Positions 22,806 to 32,377 of a stretch of DNA of 64,000 nucleotides are shown piece after piece. The notes under the pieces are model-generated. The model was not told the DNA's origin and did not search any database. It saw only the letters and a list, made by a program, of their open reading frames with translations. Source of the stretch: Saturnia japonica (taxonomy: Eukaryota; Arthropoda; Insecta; Lepidoptera; Saturniidae). Location: the NCBI GenBank assembly GCA_033032175.1, contig CM065325.1, positions 6,104,930 through 6,168,929 on the forward strand, in the 5' to 3' direction. Both the position numbers and the translations under genes were made by a program. The first letter of the stretch is position 1. The number at the start of each line of letters is the position of its first letter.

Positions 22806-22949
22806 ATCTCGTAATTTTATTTTTACTCATATTGTTGACTATTCACATACCGTATCTATTTAGGAATGGCATGTGTTTTGAGTGTACAATTTTTAGTAAT
22901 ATGAGTGTAAATAAAATTAAGGTATGTCAATAGCCACTGCGTTAATAAC

Positions 22950-23887
22950 AAAAGCGTGCGAAGTTGCGGGCATACCGCTGGTATATATCATCTATATGTT
23001 ATTGCGTGAAGCAAAAGCTTTCAGCAACAGTTTATATGGAGAAGAAGTGCGGAAAGCTTAAATTTATCTATAATATCTGTAACTAATATATGAAATAAAA
23101 TAAATTAATACTGCGAAACCTAGCCCTATCAGTGCCATTGAACTTAGACCCCCCAAAATATTGACATTGTCACTCAACGAAAAGTGATGTAGATAATACT
23201 CTGTTTATGAATACTGTAAATGTCAAAACAGGAAATAGACTATGATCAAAAAGTCGCTGATCGAATTTCGACCTTAGGGTGAAAGTTAGTATCACTAAAT
23301 CTTCAAAACTGACAAACGATGTACAGCAAGTTATATAAATCAATAACAAGCTAAGCGCACTTTCGTAATTTCCTGCACAAACCCATCAGACGGTTTATTT
23401 AAGAGTACATTTTTCACTGTACCCAAAGCAATCTCGTATAGCTGTTTACATTGTTCCATGATCACTGAGATACGATTTTTACCAATTCACTAATTAAAGT
23501 GGTCAACAATGCTTGAATGTTCCATAGGAAATATCTTGAGCAACAAGAGCTCGTTTTCCATTACCGCTTTTAGTAATTCAATATAATTAAAAAGCACTTT
23601 GAGGTAGTTAGTTTGAACGCGTTAATCTCTGGAACTACCAGTCAAATTTTAAAAATGACTTTTACATTTTATAGTATATTTCTTAAGGACAGTTATAGGC
23701 TACATAACGTCACGCTACGACTCTAAGGAACAGAGCTGTAACCATGGCCGTCAAACAGTCTAGAAAGCTGTAGGCAAGTACGGGAATTGATAACAACGAT
23801 TGGCTATACGGGTGTGTTGGTGGGACAGTGCAAAAGAGATTTGGTCGAATAAATTTAACACGTAAAACCGTGGAGCACAGCTAGTAA
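22950..23887 (-). repeat. Cluster of minus-strand dispersed repeats
   Basis: About 22985-23235 is repeated inverted at about 43865-44200 (shared text around 'cccccaaaatattgacattg' and 'caacgaaaagtgatgtaga'). About 23590-23887 ends 'accgtggagcacagctagt', the reverse complement of the tagctgtg head. Head fragments also occur at 22965-22985. Several old insertions seem nested here. Confidence 0.55.
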
Positions 23888-23982
23888 TTAATGTATTAAT
23901 TATTAATATTGAATCTTATAAGACGTTTTATATGTAGTGTTACTAATCAAAATTAGAACAAAGTAAGTTTTTTATTATTAGA

Positions 23983-24310
23983 CTAGCTGTGCCCCTCGGT
24001 TTCACCCGAGTTTTTATCCAAGAAATACCGCGCCGCCAACGCGACGGACCCGTGTAATCATAATTGTTATCACTTCTCGCAAGTACAAATTATGTATTTT
24101 AATTTTTCATTTTCTCCTAAACTATGTGTCCTAATTACATACTATAAAAAGAAAAATTTAAATTGTCTTTATGGTGAAATAACTTTGGTTCGTAAGGATT
24201 AATATAATAAGCCTAAAAATAAAGCTCAAAATAATTTTTAATCTTCAACATAAAAACACGCAAAATACCTTATTGTGGCTTATGCTATTAAGAAATAGGT
24301 ATATGTTACC
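23983..24310 (+). repeat. Dispersed repeat copy, 5' part
   Basis: 'actagctgtgcccctcggtttcacccgag' then 'ataccgcgccgccaac' and 'atttttcattttctcctaaactatgtgtcc' align with about 50170-50475. The shared part includes 'ccttattgtggcttatg'. The downstream continuation is interrupted by a GC-rich block at 24440-24860, suggesting an insertion. Confidence 0.65.
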
Positions 24311-24439
24311 GGAGACTATGAACATGTGTATATGTATTTAGTATCCTGGAAACATGATCGAAAGTAACTATCGTAAAAAAAGAAGAAAAAAAGGTCCCAT
24401 ACAGGATCTATGTACTTATGTGGTGTGCACGTATGTATG

Positions 24440-24860
24440 TACATATTGTGTGTAATGATGTGTGTGGGTAGCTACGTGATTGCAAGTGCAGTGTCATCAG
24501 TATCGCGTGAGCGGCTGCATTACTCAAGGGTTCTACACCGAGGGAACGGACCTAGGCTTGAGTTGACGTAAGAGAGGGAGGACGTGACGGGTTTGCGGGA
24601 GCGAAATTAGCCGCCCATCCCCTGCGGAGGGAACGGTGGTTTCGCGGGTGTGGGCGCGAGCACGCTTTGTTTGGAGAGACGGTGGAGTAGTATTTGTTTA
24701 TTTCCTCGATCTTATAAACGGGATCGGTGAAGATATTCGCGACCGGAGTTGTTCGCGGGGGATGTTCGGTTTTGGGGTTTAAGTCGCGGCAGCTTTCACC
24801 AACAGATTCACGTGATTCGAAGCAGTGTCGAAGTACGATCGCGTAAGATATTCAATTTAC
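24440..24860 (+). other. GC-rich block inside a repeat, possible solo LTR
   Basis: A CpG-rich stretch of about 420 bp unlike its flanks, containing a TATA-like 'cgatcttataaacggg' and, about 115 bases on, 'gaagcagtgtcgaagtacg'. It interrupts a dispersed repeat (5' part ending near 24310, tandem 3' part from 25000). An LTR or promoter-bearing leader of a retrotransposon would fit, but I cannot find inverted TG/CA ends with a matching target duplication. Confidence 0.3.
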
Positions 24861-24999
24861 GATTCAACCAACGTACCAAGGGACTTTGTTAATTTTACGT
24901 AAGAATCGGGTTTAGAGGATTTGGAATTTATTAATGTTGATCTTTGACGTATGAGCGAATGTAGCACCCTGCCGATTCATTTTTCAAAAACGCGAAACC

Positions 25000-25480
25000 C
25001 TTTTATTTCTTCCTAAAATCATAAATATGAATTTTCATATCCCTAAATTGAGAAATATTGGGTTCTTCATACAATCTTTCATCCCCTATTTGACCCCCTT
25101 CATGTTTTACCTTTGCGCCATAAGGTACCCTATGTCCGTCTCCAAGGTCAAATATATCTCTATTCATCAAAATTGGTTTAACGGGTTCTTCGTACAAACC
25201 TTCATCTCCTATTTCACCTATTAAAGTTTTATTTTCACCACATAAGGTAGCCAAAGTCTTTCTCCAAATTCTTACATATCTCTATATCAAAATTAATCAA
25301 AATTAGGTTCTTTATACGAACTTTCACCCCCCATTTCACCCCTTGCAATTTTATTTCCAAAAGTAGCCAATGACCTTTCTCAACCAAAGTTCTTCAAAAT
25401 TGGTTCAGCGGTCTAGGCTTGAAAATGCAACCGACGGGACAGAAAGAATTACTTTCGCATTTATAATATTAGTAGGTATG
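25000..25480 (+). repeat. Dispersed repeat 3' part with three tandem units
   Basis: A unit of roughly 120-130 bp recurs three times: 'gggttcttcatacaatctttcatcccctatttgacccc', 'gggttcttcgtacaaaccttcatctcctatttcacc', 'aggttctttatacgaactttcaccccccatttcacccc'. It ends 'gacagaaagaattactttcgcatttataatattagtagg', the usual 3' end of the family. A single related unit is present at about 59120-59260. Short ORFs on both strands here are repeat artefacts. Confidence 0.7.
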
Positions 25481-25740
25481 GATTATTCAATTCATTATGT
25501 AGTCATTTTCTATAGTGTCATTTACTAATTAAAATACTAACAGTAAATTATTACCCAACACCAAATTAAGGAAAACAGTTTATAATTATTCATTTTTGAA
25601 ATGAATTCTCTTTCACTATATACCTGTAATAAATTCTCTCTCTATACCTTTCTATGTTTCTCTATAATAACTGATACTTTAGTAAGGTAAAAATTACAAA
25701 AGATCGACTGTTGTGGTTCCCTTTTAATTTTGTATTTTAG

Positions 25741-25785
25741 GGATAATAATATTAATTATTAACTAATAATTAATAATATTCATAT
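25741..25785. repeat. AT palindrome
   Basis: 'ataatattaattatta' is followed almost at once by 'taataattaataatatt', giving a near-perfect inverted repeat that could form a hairpin. Just after it, 25795-25920 has several ATCGAT-type words of unknown meaning. Confidence 0.6.
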
Positions 25786-25920
25786 TGTTAATACAAATGC
25801 GAAAGTGAATCGAAAAAAGATCAATTTTTGAGAGATCGATCTTTTAGACATCGATTTTTTTGGGAATCGATTCATAAGAGTTCGATTCGAATCAATCTTT
25901 TTCGAAATGAATTGCCATCC

Positions 25921-26465
25921 CTAGCTGCGGCGCAGCTATATTCAACTGACAATATCCAACCTATCCAGACCCCCTTTTAATATGATTTAACACATAGATC
26001 TGAGGTCAACTTATATTGGAAATTTCATTTTATTAATCTCTTCATTTTTTAACTTTATGAAAGGTTTCGATCATCATCGTTTTACAAACCATAATATACA
26101 GATAGCTAAAATTTCAGTCAATTCAACTGAAGAGCTATTTTATAGCATTTTTATCAAAAAAATGTTCGACGTGATTTTTTAAATTGATATAACTTTTTTA
26201 TTTATTTACTTATTGAAGTAAAACAAACACTAAATGTTAAGTGAACCTTACCAAAATTTATTAGTGAAAACCGTTTCCAAATCGGTTATGCCGTTTCTGA
26301 GATTAGCGCGCACAAAAGTTGGCAAACAGACAAACAGACAAAAATTCTAACAATCATTGTTTTGGGTTCTCCTGCGTTTATAGAGACCCCCAATAATAGT
26401 TTTTCTCATATATCTTCTATGTACAGACATCGATCAGTTACGTTTTTATTATATGTATAGATATA
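25921..26465 (+). repeat. Dispersed repeat copy, long and diverged
   Basis: It begins 'ctagctgcggcgcagctatattcaactgac', contains 'aaaaccgtttccaaatcggttatgccgtttctgagattagcgcgcac' followed by 'aaacagacaaacagaca', and ends 'tttttattatatgtatagat'. The 'aaatcggtt..g...ttctgagatta' block and the AAACAGAC tail are diagnostic of the family. Confidence 0.6.
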
Positions 26466-26469
26466 GAAG

Positions 26470-27905
26470 ATGTATAGATAAGAAGATTCGAAAAAGTTGT
26501 TATGAAAGTTTAATGTTTTCGTAGGTTTAAATTAATTTAAAAAGTTCTATATCCAAATTATTTAGTTTATTTAACACCAACAGGTAGCGTAGATTTTTAT
26601 TAGTAATAAAAAGGGTTGATTTGAATTTCTTATATTATACTTTTAAAAAATCCTATAGAATTTACTAAATAACATATTAAAATCTCTGACGATCTTGCCT
26701 ATCTGACTATCATCATCTCTGACATCTCATCAAGATCTCTTGTAAATAACATATTCAATATAACAACTCTGAAGGCTAAACAAAAATTGATAAAATACAA
26801 AATGTTATGTTATGGGCTAAAAAAAAATATCGAGTAATATCGGTTTACTATTTTAATTAAATGAAATTTAATGTTTTGTAACTAATTCTTTTTGGCTATG
26901 CAAATCGGTAAAAACGGTGCAATCTTTGATCCAGTGTAATTTTAAATTTACATACTGAATGTAAGCATACATTCTTTTCTCATTACCTTAGTAGGTAGAT
27001 GTTTAACAATACACTAATCGTATACACTACCACCGAGCAAGGTCTTTTGTTTTTAATCAATTTAATCAAACGGTTAAATTTTCGATTTCATCAGCTGGTG
27101 GTGCCTGGGTTGGCAGTAATCACCGGATGGTATATTCAAGTTCTATGCATATAGTATTTTATTATATTCTAATAAAGATTCTGCATTTTAAATCTAGTTG
27201 GAAGTAGATACCTCTCATACCACACAAAAATAAGCTCAATTACCTTTCATTGTCGATATTGTCGCCCTTGATAATTAACGAGTACTTCCAAGCTCCAAAG
27301 GCACTCCACTCTCCTCCAAAGTTAAATCCAAAATATGCACACTATCTTCATGTATCGTACTGAAACTTCTTAATAAAACTTATAATATAATTTCAAAAAT
27401 ATTGTTGATTTCCTCCAACCAATTTATGTGCCCAAACAATGCCCCTACATTTATAAAAAATGATTACTTAATATTATTACCTACATGTAAAAATAATTGT
27501 TGTAATTAATTAATCTTACGTAATGTGTATAATATACTTTATGAATATACCTACTAGTATATAAGTTAACGACTGCGCATTTTTGTTTTTAACCTTAGCT
27601 TTAAGAGCTTCTTTTAGTATACTTAATCCAAAAGTGATGAGCGGGCACAGTGTTGCGTCCTAGAAGGTGATTACATTAATCAGTGAAAAGATACAGCTAA
27701 TGTTAGTTACTGATTGTGGACTTCACTTTTACGAACAAGAAGTATTTCTCATCTTTTTCCTTCTCCAGAATATAAGTCTCATCATACAAAATGAAATACG
27801 TTCAATATTTCACAATGCAATCCAACATCTTATTCGTGAGTTTTTTTCTTTAAACGTGAAAAGACGAATTGAAATAATAATTAAATTTAATGTAAATATT
27901 AATGT
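26470..27905. other. Non-coding DNA left of the Gypsy element
   Basis: It contains one dispersed-repeat copy (about 27195-27330, inverted relative to 175-345). A 102-codon ORF (27667-27975) runs into the LTR and is not a gene. Confidence 0.4.
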
Positions 27906-27912
27906 ATGTATG

Positions 27913-27983
27913 TGTTGTGGTGTTAATGATACGCGGGTCAGACAACAATTACTTTATTTCAAATCACCTTCATAATCACAACA
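27913..27983 (-). repeat. 3' LTR of the Mag-like element
   Basis: 71 bp, TGTTGTGG...CACAACA, identical to the LTR at 32302-32372 at every base. The first and last seven bases are perfect inverted repeats. It must hold the transcription and polyadenylation signals in very little space; 'actttatttcaaa' is the only AT-rich core. Confidence 0.95.
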
Positions 27984-27993
27984 TCTTCTCCTT
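27984..27993 (-). promoter_or_regulatory. Polypurine tract for plus-strand priming
   Basis: On the minus strand the bases touching the 3' LTR read AAGGAGAAGA. This is a ten-base all-purine tract at exactly the place where plus-strand DNA synthesis is primed in LTR elements. Confidence 0.8.
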
Positions 27994-28057
27994 AGAAACT
28001 ATCGTTAGATCTAATTTATAAATTACAAACTAAAAATAAAGTAAATACCTATACTCA

Positions 28058-28081
28058 TATATATATATATATATATATATA
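28058..28081. repeat. (TA)n microsatellite
   Basis: About eleven TA units inside the non-coding 3' part of the Mag-like element. It is likely variable between individuals. Confidence 0.85.
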
Positions 28082-28281
28082 CCCCCTTCAAGATGCTTAC
28101 TATATTAAACTTGTATACTGGGAAACACTCAGGGTTAAATAATATAAGAACTATTGGGCTATTTGATCTTGGAATCATTTAAAATAAATGCATAACAGTC
28201 CTTATATTTCTATGTATCCTTTACTTTATTATATTATGAAGTTGTAAATATAGAACTTAAAAGATAAATAAAGAACACAGT

Positions 28282-28530
28282 TTATTGCTGAGCCAATTGC
28301 CTTGCTCGACTACGTGTAAACGGAGGAGAGGCAACAGAAGTTGTTTTTTCATTACGCTTTATTAAGTGACGACGATTACGTCTGTATGTACCACGTTCAT
28401 TTTGTACAAAATATGACCTGGGAGCACCAGCACCCTGCACTACTGTACCTCGAGTCCTGCGATTACCATCAATACAAATTACGTGATCACCTTTATTTAA
28501 ATTTTTTAATTTCTTACTGCCTTTATCATA
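28282..28530 (-). pseudogene. Out-of-frame integrase C-terminus of pol
   Basis: Downstream of the pol stop at 28506 the minus strand stays open in the -1 frame to a stop at 28282-28284. It encodes about 80 residues with KGDHVICIDGNRRTRG, PRSYFV and YRRNRRHLIKR. This is the usual end of Gypsy integrases: basic, with the RRNRRHL motif. The switch lies at or near a run of six A (minus strand, around 28530). A one-base insertion or deletion, or a homopolymer sequencing error, would explain it. Confidence 0.75.
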
Positions 28531-30947
28531 GTATTTTTTGTATTGATTTGTTTATTCAACATTTTTATGTACTCAGAGGAAGCAACAGGGCTCGGTTCTA
28601 ATAGTTTAAGATGAGTTGGTAGCTTACATCGAAGCCTACGACCCATAAGAAGCTGTGCAGGAGAGCTTAAACCGTCCCTAGGAGTGTTTCTATAATTAAG
28701 TAATGCTAACTGAAAATCTGTATTACTATTTATGGCCTTTGTTAGCAGCATCTTAATTGTTTGAACAGCTCGTTCACTCTTACCGTTCGCTTGCGGATAT
28801 CTAGGCGATGATGTCACATGATCAAACCCCCAATCATTAGCGAACGTTTTAAACTCATAGCTACTGTACTGCGTGCCGTTGTCACTCATCAGGATCTTGG
28901 GTATGCCATGTCGAGAAAACATATCTTTCATGGCTTGTATTACTGAATGAGAAGAAATATTATTTAATTTACAAACTTCTATGTAATTCGAATAGTAATC
29001 GACTACGAGTAAGAAATGATTTTTTCTAAACTCAAAGAGATCCGATCCTTCCTTGTTCCACGGAAGCGGTGGTATCTCTACCGGTATCATGGGTTCTCTA
29101 GTAGGTGCGTTTAACCTCTCCTGATATACTTCACAACATTTAAGATAACGCTCAATATCACGGGACATATTAGGCCAAAACATAACTTGTCTCGCGCGCC
29201 TTTTACAACGATCTATGCCCATGTGACCTTCATGAATGATATGTAACATTTGTTGTCTCATAGATGTAGGTATCATCACCAAATTGTCCTTAAATATTAC
29301 ACCGTCAATTACGTACAAATTTTCATTTATAGACCAATACATTTTTACATCATTGGAAATATTAAACTTATGATAAGGCCATCCATTATTAATATAATTC
29401 AATAATGATTGAAAAACTGGATCGGATTTGGTTTGTTTCTTAATTAAAGTAAGTTTCTGATTTGAAATTGGTAAAGTATTTACTATCATTTTAAGCTGAT
29501 AAACTACATTCGTGTGAATTTCCTCACTATATAACTCAGGTAGTGGCGCACGAGACAACGTATCCGCTATATACATATATTTACCTGGGACATAATTCAG
29601 TACAATATCATAGCTTTGTATTCTCAACATCATACGCTGTAAGCGTGCCGGGACGGGCATTAAAGGTTTTAGAAAAATGTTCTCGAGCGGCTTGTGATCT
29701 GTCTCAACTAAAATTTTTTTTTTACCAAAAATGTATTGATGAAACCTCTCACATGCAAATACAATGGCCAATAATTCCTTTTCCACTTGCGCATAACGTG
29801 TCTGTGCATCAGTTAGGGTGCGGGATGCATACTCTACGGGGTGACCGTCTTGTAGGAGCACAGCTCCGAGTGCGTGATTGGATGCGTCCACGGATAATGT
29901 TACATCCCGTGATACATCGTATAAACCAAGAACGGGTGCCTGGCATACACTCTCTTTTAATAATTCAAGTGAAGACTGTTCACTTTCTTCCCAACGCCAT
30001 TCATTATCTTTTTTTAAAAGATTGTTTAAAGGTATGGCGTGTTTTGAATAATTAGGAATAAATTTTGACAAATAATTTACTAAACCTAAAAATCGCTGTA
30101 AGCTCTTTTTATCTGTTGGGGTAGGCATTTCTTTTATTGCTCTGATTTTATTATAATCAGGACTCATCCCTTTAGCACTAAACACATGGCCTAAATACGT
30201 GACCCGCTCCACACCTATTTGACATTTAGCCTTGTTAAATTTTAAATTTATTTTTCTGGATCTTTCTAATAAGGCTTTCAATCTAAGGTCATGTTCTTCC
30301 TTTGTACTGCCCCATACTAGAATATCGTCGATAAAACTATCTACCCCCTCCAGGTTTTCTAAAAATTGACGCAATTTAGCATGGAAAACTTCCGATGCAC
30401 AGCTTATACCGAAAGGAAGGCGAAGAAATTGGTAGCGCCCGAATGGTGTAGCAAACGTACACAAATCAGCACTCTGCCTATCAAGTTGTATATTCCAGAA
30501 CCCGGAATTAGCATCCAGAACCGAAAAATAACGTGCGGCGTGTAACTGCGCTGCCAGCTCTGATACTGTAGGTAGTTGGAAATGTGCGCGTTGAACTGCA
30601 CGATTTAACTCACGGGGATCGAGACATATTCTAATACCATTATTCTTTTTAGCTACTAAAACCAATGGATGTACCCACTGGGTTGGATAATCAACTTTCT
30701 TAATAACTCCCAACTGTTCCATTTCAAAAAGTTCTCGTTTTAAGATATCACGCAACCCTAACGGGATTTTTCTAGAAGCACTTATAACCGGCCGAACCGT
30801 TTCATCAACAGTTATATGATATTCTCCTGGTAAACAACCCAAACCCTTAAATAAATCCTCGTAATTATTCGTTATAATAGAATCAATTCGTTTTACTAAG
30901 CCTAACTGCACACAAGACTTTCGTCCCAACACGCTTTCACATCTCAT
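28506..30947 (-). CDS. pol: Mag-like Pol: reverse transcriptase, RNase H, integrase
   Basis: 813 codons from ATG 30947; the frame is open a little further upstream, and entry is probably by -1 frameshift from gag. RT: VLDANSGFWNIQL, LPFGISCASEVF, and active site SFIDDILVWG near residue 205 (FIDD instead of the common YVDD). RNase H: LSVDASNHALGAV near 352 and EKELLAIVFACERF. Integrase: H-x3-H zinc part (HIIHEGHMG near 569) but KCCEVYQ near 603, where the second cysteine of CxxC is Tyr; catalytic D near 636, D near 688 and E near 724 with exactly 35 residues between the last two. The frame stops before the integrase C-terminus. Confidence 0.9.
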   Translation of the reverse strand: MRCESVLGRKSCVQLGLVKRIDSIITNNYEDLFKGLGCLPGEYHITVDETVRPVISASRKIPLGLRDILKRELFEMEQLGVIKKVDYPTQWVHPLVLVAKKNNGIRICLDPRELNRAVQRAHFQLPTVSELAAQLHAARYFSVLDANSGFWNIQLDRQSADLCTFATPFGRYQFLRLPFGISCASEVFHAKLRQFLENLEGVDSFIDDILVWGSTKEEHDLRLKALLERSRKINLKFNKAKCQIGVERVTYLGHVFSAKGMSPDYNKIRAIKEMPTPTDKKSLQRFLGLVNYLSKFIPNYSKHAIPLNNLLKKDNEWRWEESEQSSLELLKESVCQAPVLGLYDVSRDVTLSVDASNHALGAVLLQDGHPVEYASRTLTDAQTRYAQVEKELLAIVFACERFHQYIFGKKKILVETDHKPLENIFLKPLMPVPARLQRMMLRIQSYDIVLNYVPGKYMYIADTLSRAPLPELYSEEIHTNVVYQLKMIVNTLPISNQKLTLIKKQTKSDPVFQSLLNYINNGWPYHKFNISNDVKMYWSINENLYVIDGVIFKDNLVMIPTSMRQQMLHIIHEGHMGIDRCKRRARQVMFWPNMSRDIERYLKCCEVYQERLNAPTREPMIPVEIPPLPWNKEGSDLFEFRKNHFLLVVDYYSNYIEVCKLNNISSHSVIQAMKDMFSRHGIPKILMSDNGTQYSSYEFKTFANDWGFDHVTSSPRYPQANGKSERAVQTIKMLLTKAINSNTDFQLALLNYRNTPRDGLSSPAQLLMGRRLRCKLPTHLKLLEPSPVASSEYIKMLNKQINTKNTMIKAVRN

Positions 30948-30970
30948 ATTGGCAATTACAACTAATATTT
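30948..30970 (-). promoter_or_regulatory. Probable gag-pol -1 frameshift region
   Basis: The gag frame ends ACA AAA TAT TAG; the pol frame is -1 relative to gag and is open across this stop. The AAAA run lets the Lys codon AAA re-pair one base back, just upstream of the TAG. It is not a canonical X XXY YYZ heptamer, and I saw no clear stem-loop by eye. Pol's own ATG (30947) is another possible start. Confidence 0.5.
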
Positions 30971-32188
30971 TGTTACCGTTTCATTAAGTGCTATTGTCAA
31001 CAAAGACGTCCCCACTACAGGGATCGTCGTGTGGGTGTACGACTCCAAAGAAATTTGCTTTCGAACAATATCTGTTTCATTAAACCCTAAATTTCTAAAT
31101 GTGTCGTCAGACATTATATTGACATCGGAACCAGTATCTAGCTTAAATTTAACACTTTTATTATTACATATTAGCACTTTATGCCACGACTCGCATTTAT
31201 CATTTTCCGAAACCATTAATACATAAAACTGATCATTTTCGTTAGAATAACTATCATCATCGTTCTCAACATAATGAACTCGCCCTGTTATCTTCCTACC
31301 CTCCTCTAATGAACGATTGCACTTACACATTCTCGCGAAATGTCCGCGATTACCGCATACAAAACAAGTGATGTTGCGCGCGGGGCATTCGGCCCACGCG
31401 CACCGCACGTCCCCGCAACCATCGCACACCGGCGCCAGCGCAGGGCCCAACTGCGGCCGCGTGCGCCAATCGGCGATGTCGGTGCGACGTGACGTCATCG
31501 CGCTCGATGCACCAGCAAGCTGCGATGCAGATGCACGACCCTCGCCGCGTGTTCGCGCTCCGCCTCGCCTGCCGCGCCATCCGCGCCAGCCACGTCTCTG
31601 GACTCCGTCTACATGCGTACCGTTTGCTTGAATGACGCTATCTCCGATTTGTTGTTCGCTTTCTAAAGTTATTTCGTCGGCTTGACATAATTTTACGGCC
31701 AAATCAAGGTCAAGGTTATCCGCACGTAATAGCCGATTTCTTGTTCTAGTACTCAGCACGCCGCATACTATACGGTCTTTAATGAGATCATCTTCTAAGG
31801 TAGAAAATTCGCAATCTTTACTGATTAAACGTAATGCCGTTACGTATTGTATAATGGACTCGCCCTCTTCTTGATTACGTGTGAAAAACTTATAACGAAC
31901 AAGCGTAGTATTCGATTTTGTACCGAAATGACTGTCGAATTTTTTTAACACAGCTTTAATATCATTTCTTTCGGTTTTGTTCTCAAATTGAAAGGTTTGA
32001 TATATATTAAAACCTTCTGGGCCAATCAAATTTACGAGTAAGCTTGCCTGGATTTTTGGCGGTTCCTTATAAACTCCAGATGCATTTAGAAACACCATAA
32101 ACTGTTGTTGCCAGCGCTTCCACCCGTCGGCCCGGCCGGCAGGTCCACCTTCCATAATAAACTCTGAAGGAGGTCGCGCGTGTTCCAT
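30962..32188 (-). CDS. gag: Mag-like Gag with zinc knuckle and protease
   Basis: 408 residues from ATG 32188, undamaged. The first 190 residues are a capsid-like region (DGWKRWQQQFMVFLNASGV, then the FF.R.Q..GESI..YV..L segment). An Arg/Gly-rich nucleic-acid binding stretch lies at about 196-212. Cysteine pairs and a CCHC knuckle CFVCGNRGHFARMC sit near 272-286. The protease starts near 345 with active site KLDTGSDVN (near 351). Capsid, nucleocapsid and protease therefore share one frame, and pol follows in the -1 frame, as in Mag elements. It would package the element's RNA in virus-like particles. Confidence 0.9.
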   Translation of the reverse strand: MEHARPPSEFIMEGGPAGRADGWKRWQQQFMVFLNASGVYKEPPKIQASLLVNLIGPEGFNIYQTFQFENKTERNDIKAVLKKFDSHFGTKSNTTLVRYKFFTRNQEEGESIIQYVTALRLISKDCEFSTLEDDLIKDRIVCGVLSTRTRNRLLRADNLDLDLAVKLCQADEITLESEQQIGDSVIQANGTHVDGVQRRGWRGWRGRRGGARTRGEGRASASQLAGASSAMTSRRTDIADWRTRPQLGPALAPVCDGCGDVRCAWAECPARNITCFVCGNRGHFARMCKCNRSLEEGRKITGRVHYVENDDDSYSNENDQFYVLMVSENDKCESWHKVLICNNKSVKFKLDTGSDVNIMSDDTFRNLGFNETDIVRKQISLESYTHTTIPVVGTSLLTIALNETVTKY

Positions 32189-32289
32189 TTTTGATGATTA
32201 ATGACACTTGAGTTCCACTACAATCCTTCTACACAATGTACAAATGGTTTATATGTGTATTAATTCACGTGTAAACCACTTTTTTTTTA
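32189..32289 (-). other. Short leader of the Mag-like element
   Basis: About 100 bases between the primer-binding site and the gag ATG, with a run of nine A on the minus strand next to the PBS. No ORF. Confidence 0.6.
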
Positions 32290-32301
32290 CCGCTGCCACC
32301 A
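32290..32301 (-). promoter_or_regulatory. Primer-binding site
   Basis: On the minus strand TGGTGGCAGCGG starts directly after the LTR's CACAACA. TGG pairs with the universal CCA end of a tRNA, and the rest would pair with an acceptor stem ending CCGCTGCCA. I do not assign the tRNA. Confidence 0.75.
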
Positions 32302-32372
32302 TGTTGTGGTGTTAATGATACGCGGGTCAGACAACAATTACTTTATTTCAAATCACCTTCATAATCACAACA
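32302..32372 (-). repeat. 5' LTR of the Mag-like element
   Basis: Identical to 27913-27983. The target duplication GTATG follows at 32373-32377. Confidence 0.95.
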
Positions 32373-32377
32373 GTATG

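Larger units (their letters stand above)
27913..32372 (-). mobile_element. Complete Mag-like Ty3/Gypsy LTR retrotransposon
   Basis: A 4.46-kb element bounded by identical 71-bp LTRs (TGTTGTGG...CACAACA) and a 5-bp duplication GTATG (27908-27912 and 32373-32377). On the minus strand the order is LTR, PBS, gag with zinc knuckle and protease, then pol (RT, RNase H, integrase), PPT, LTR. No envelope-like frame exists. Very short LTRs and this order fit the Mag group first described in Bombyx. Identical LTRs imply recent insertion, although 71 bp gives little resolution. The pol reading frame is shifted near its end, so this copy is probably not autonomous. Confidence 0.93.

Noticed and set aside
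29543..30055. 170-codon plus-strand ORF inside the Mag-like pol
   Set aside because: It is the antisense shadow of the RT/RNase H coding sequence and has no motif of its own.
27913..32372. An endogenous retrovirus with an envelope gene
   Set aside because: After integrase there are only about 300 non-coding bases before the LTR; no envelope-like frame exists on either strand.
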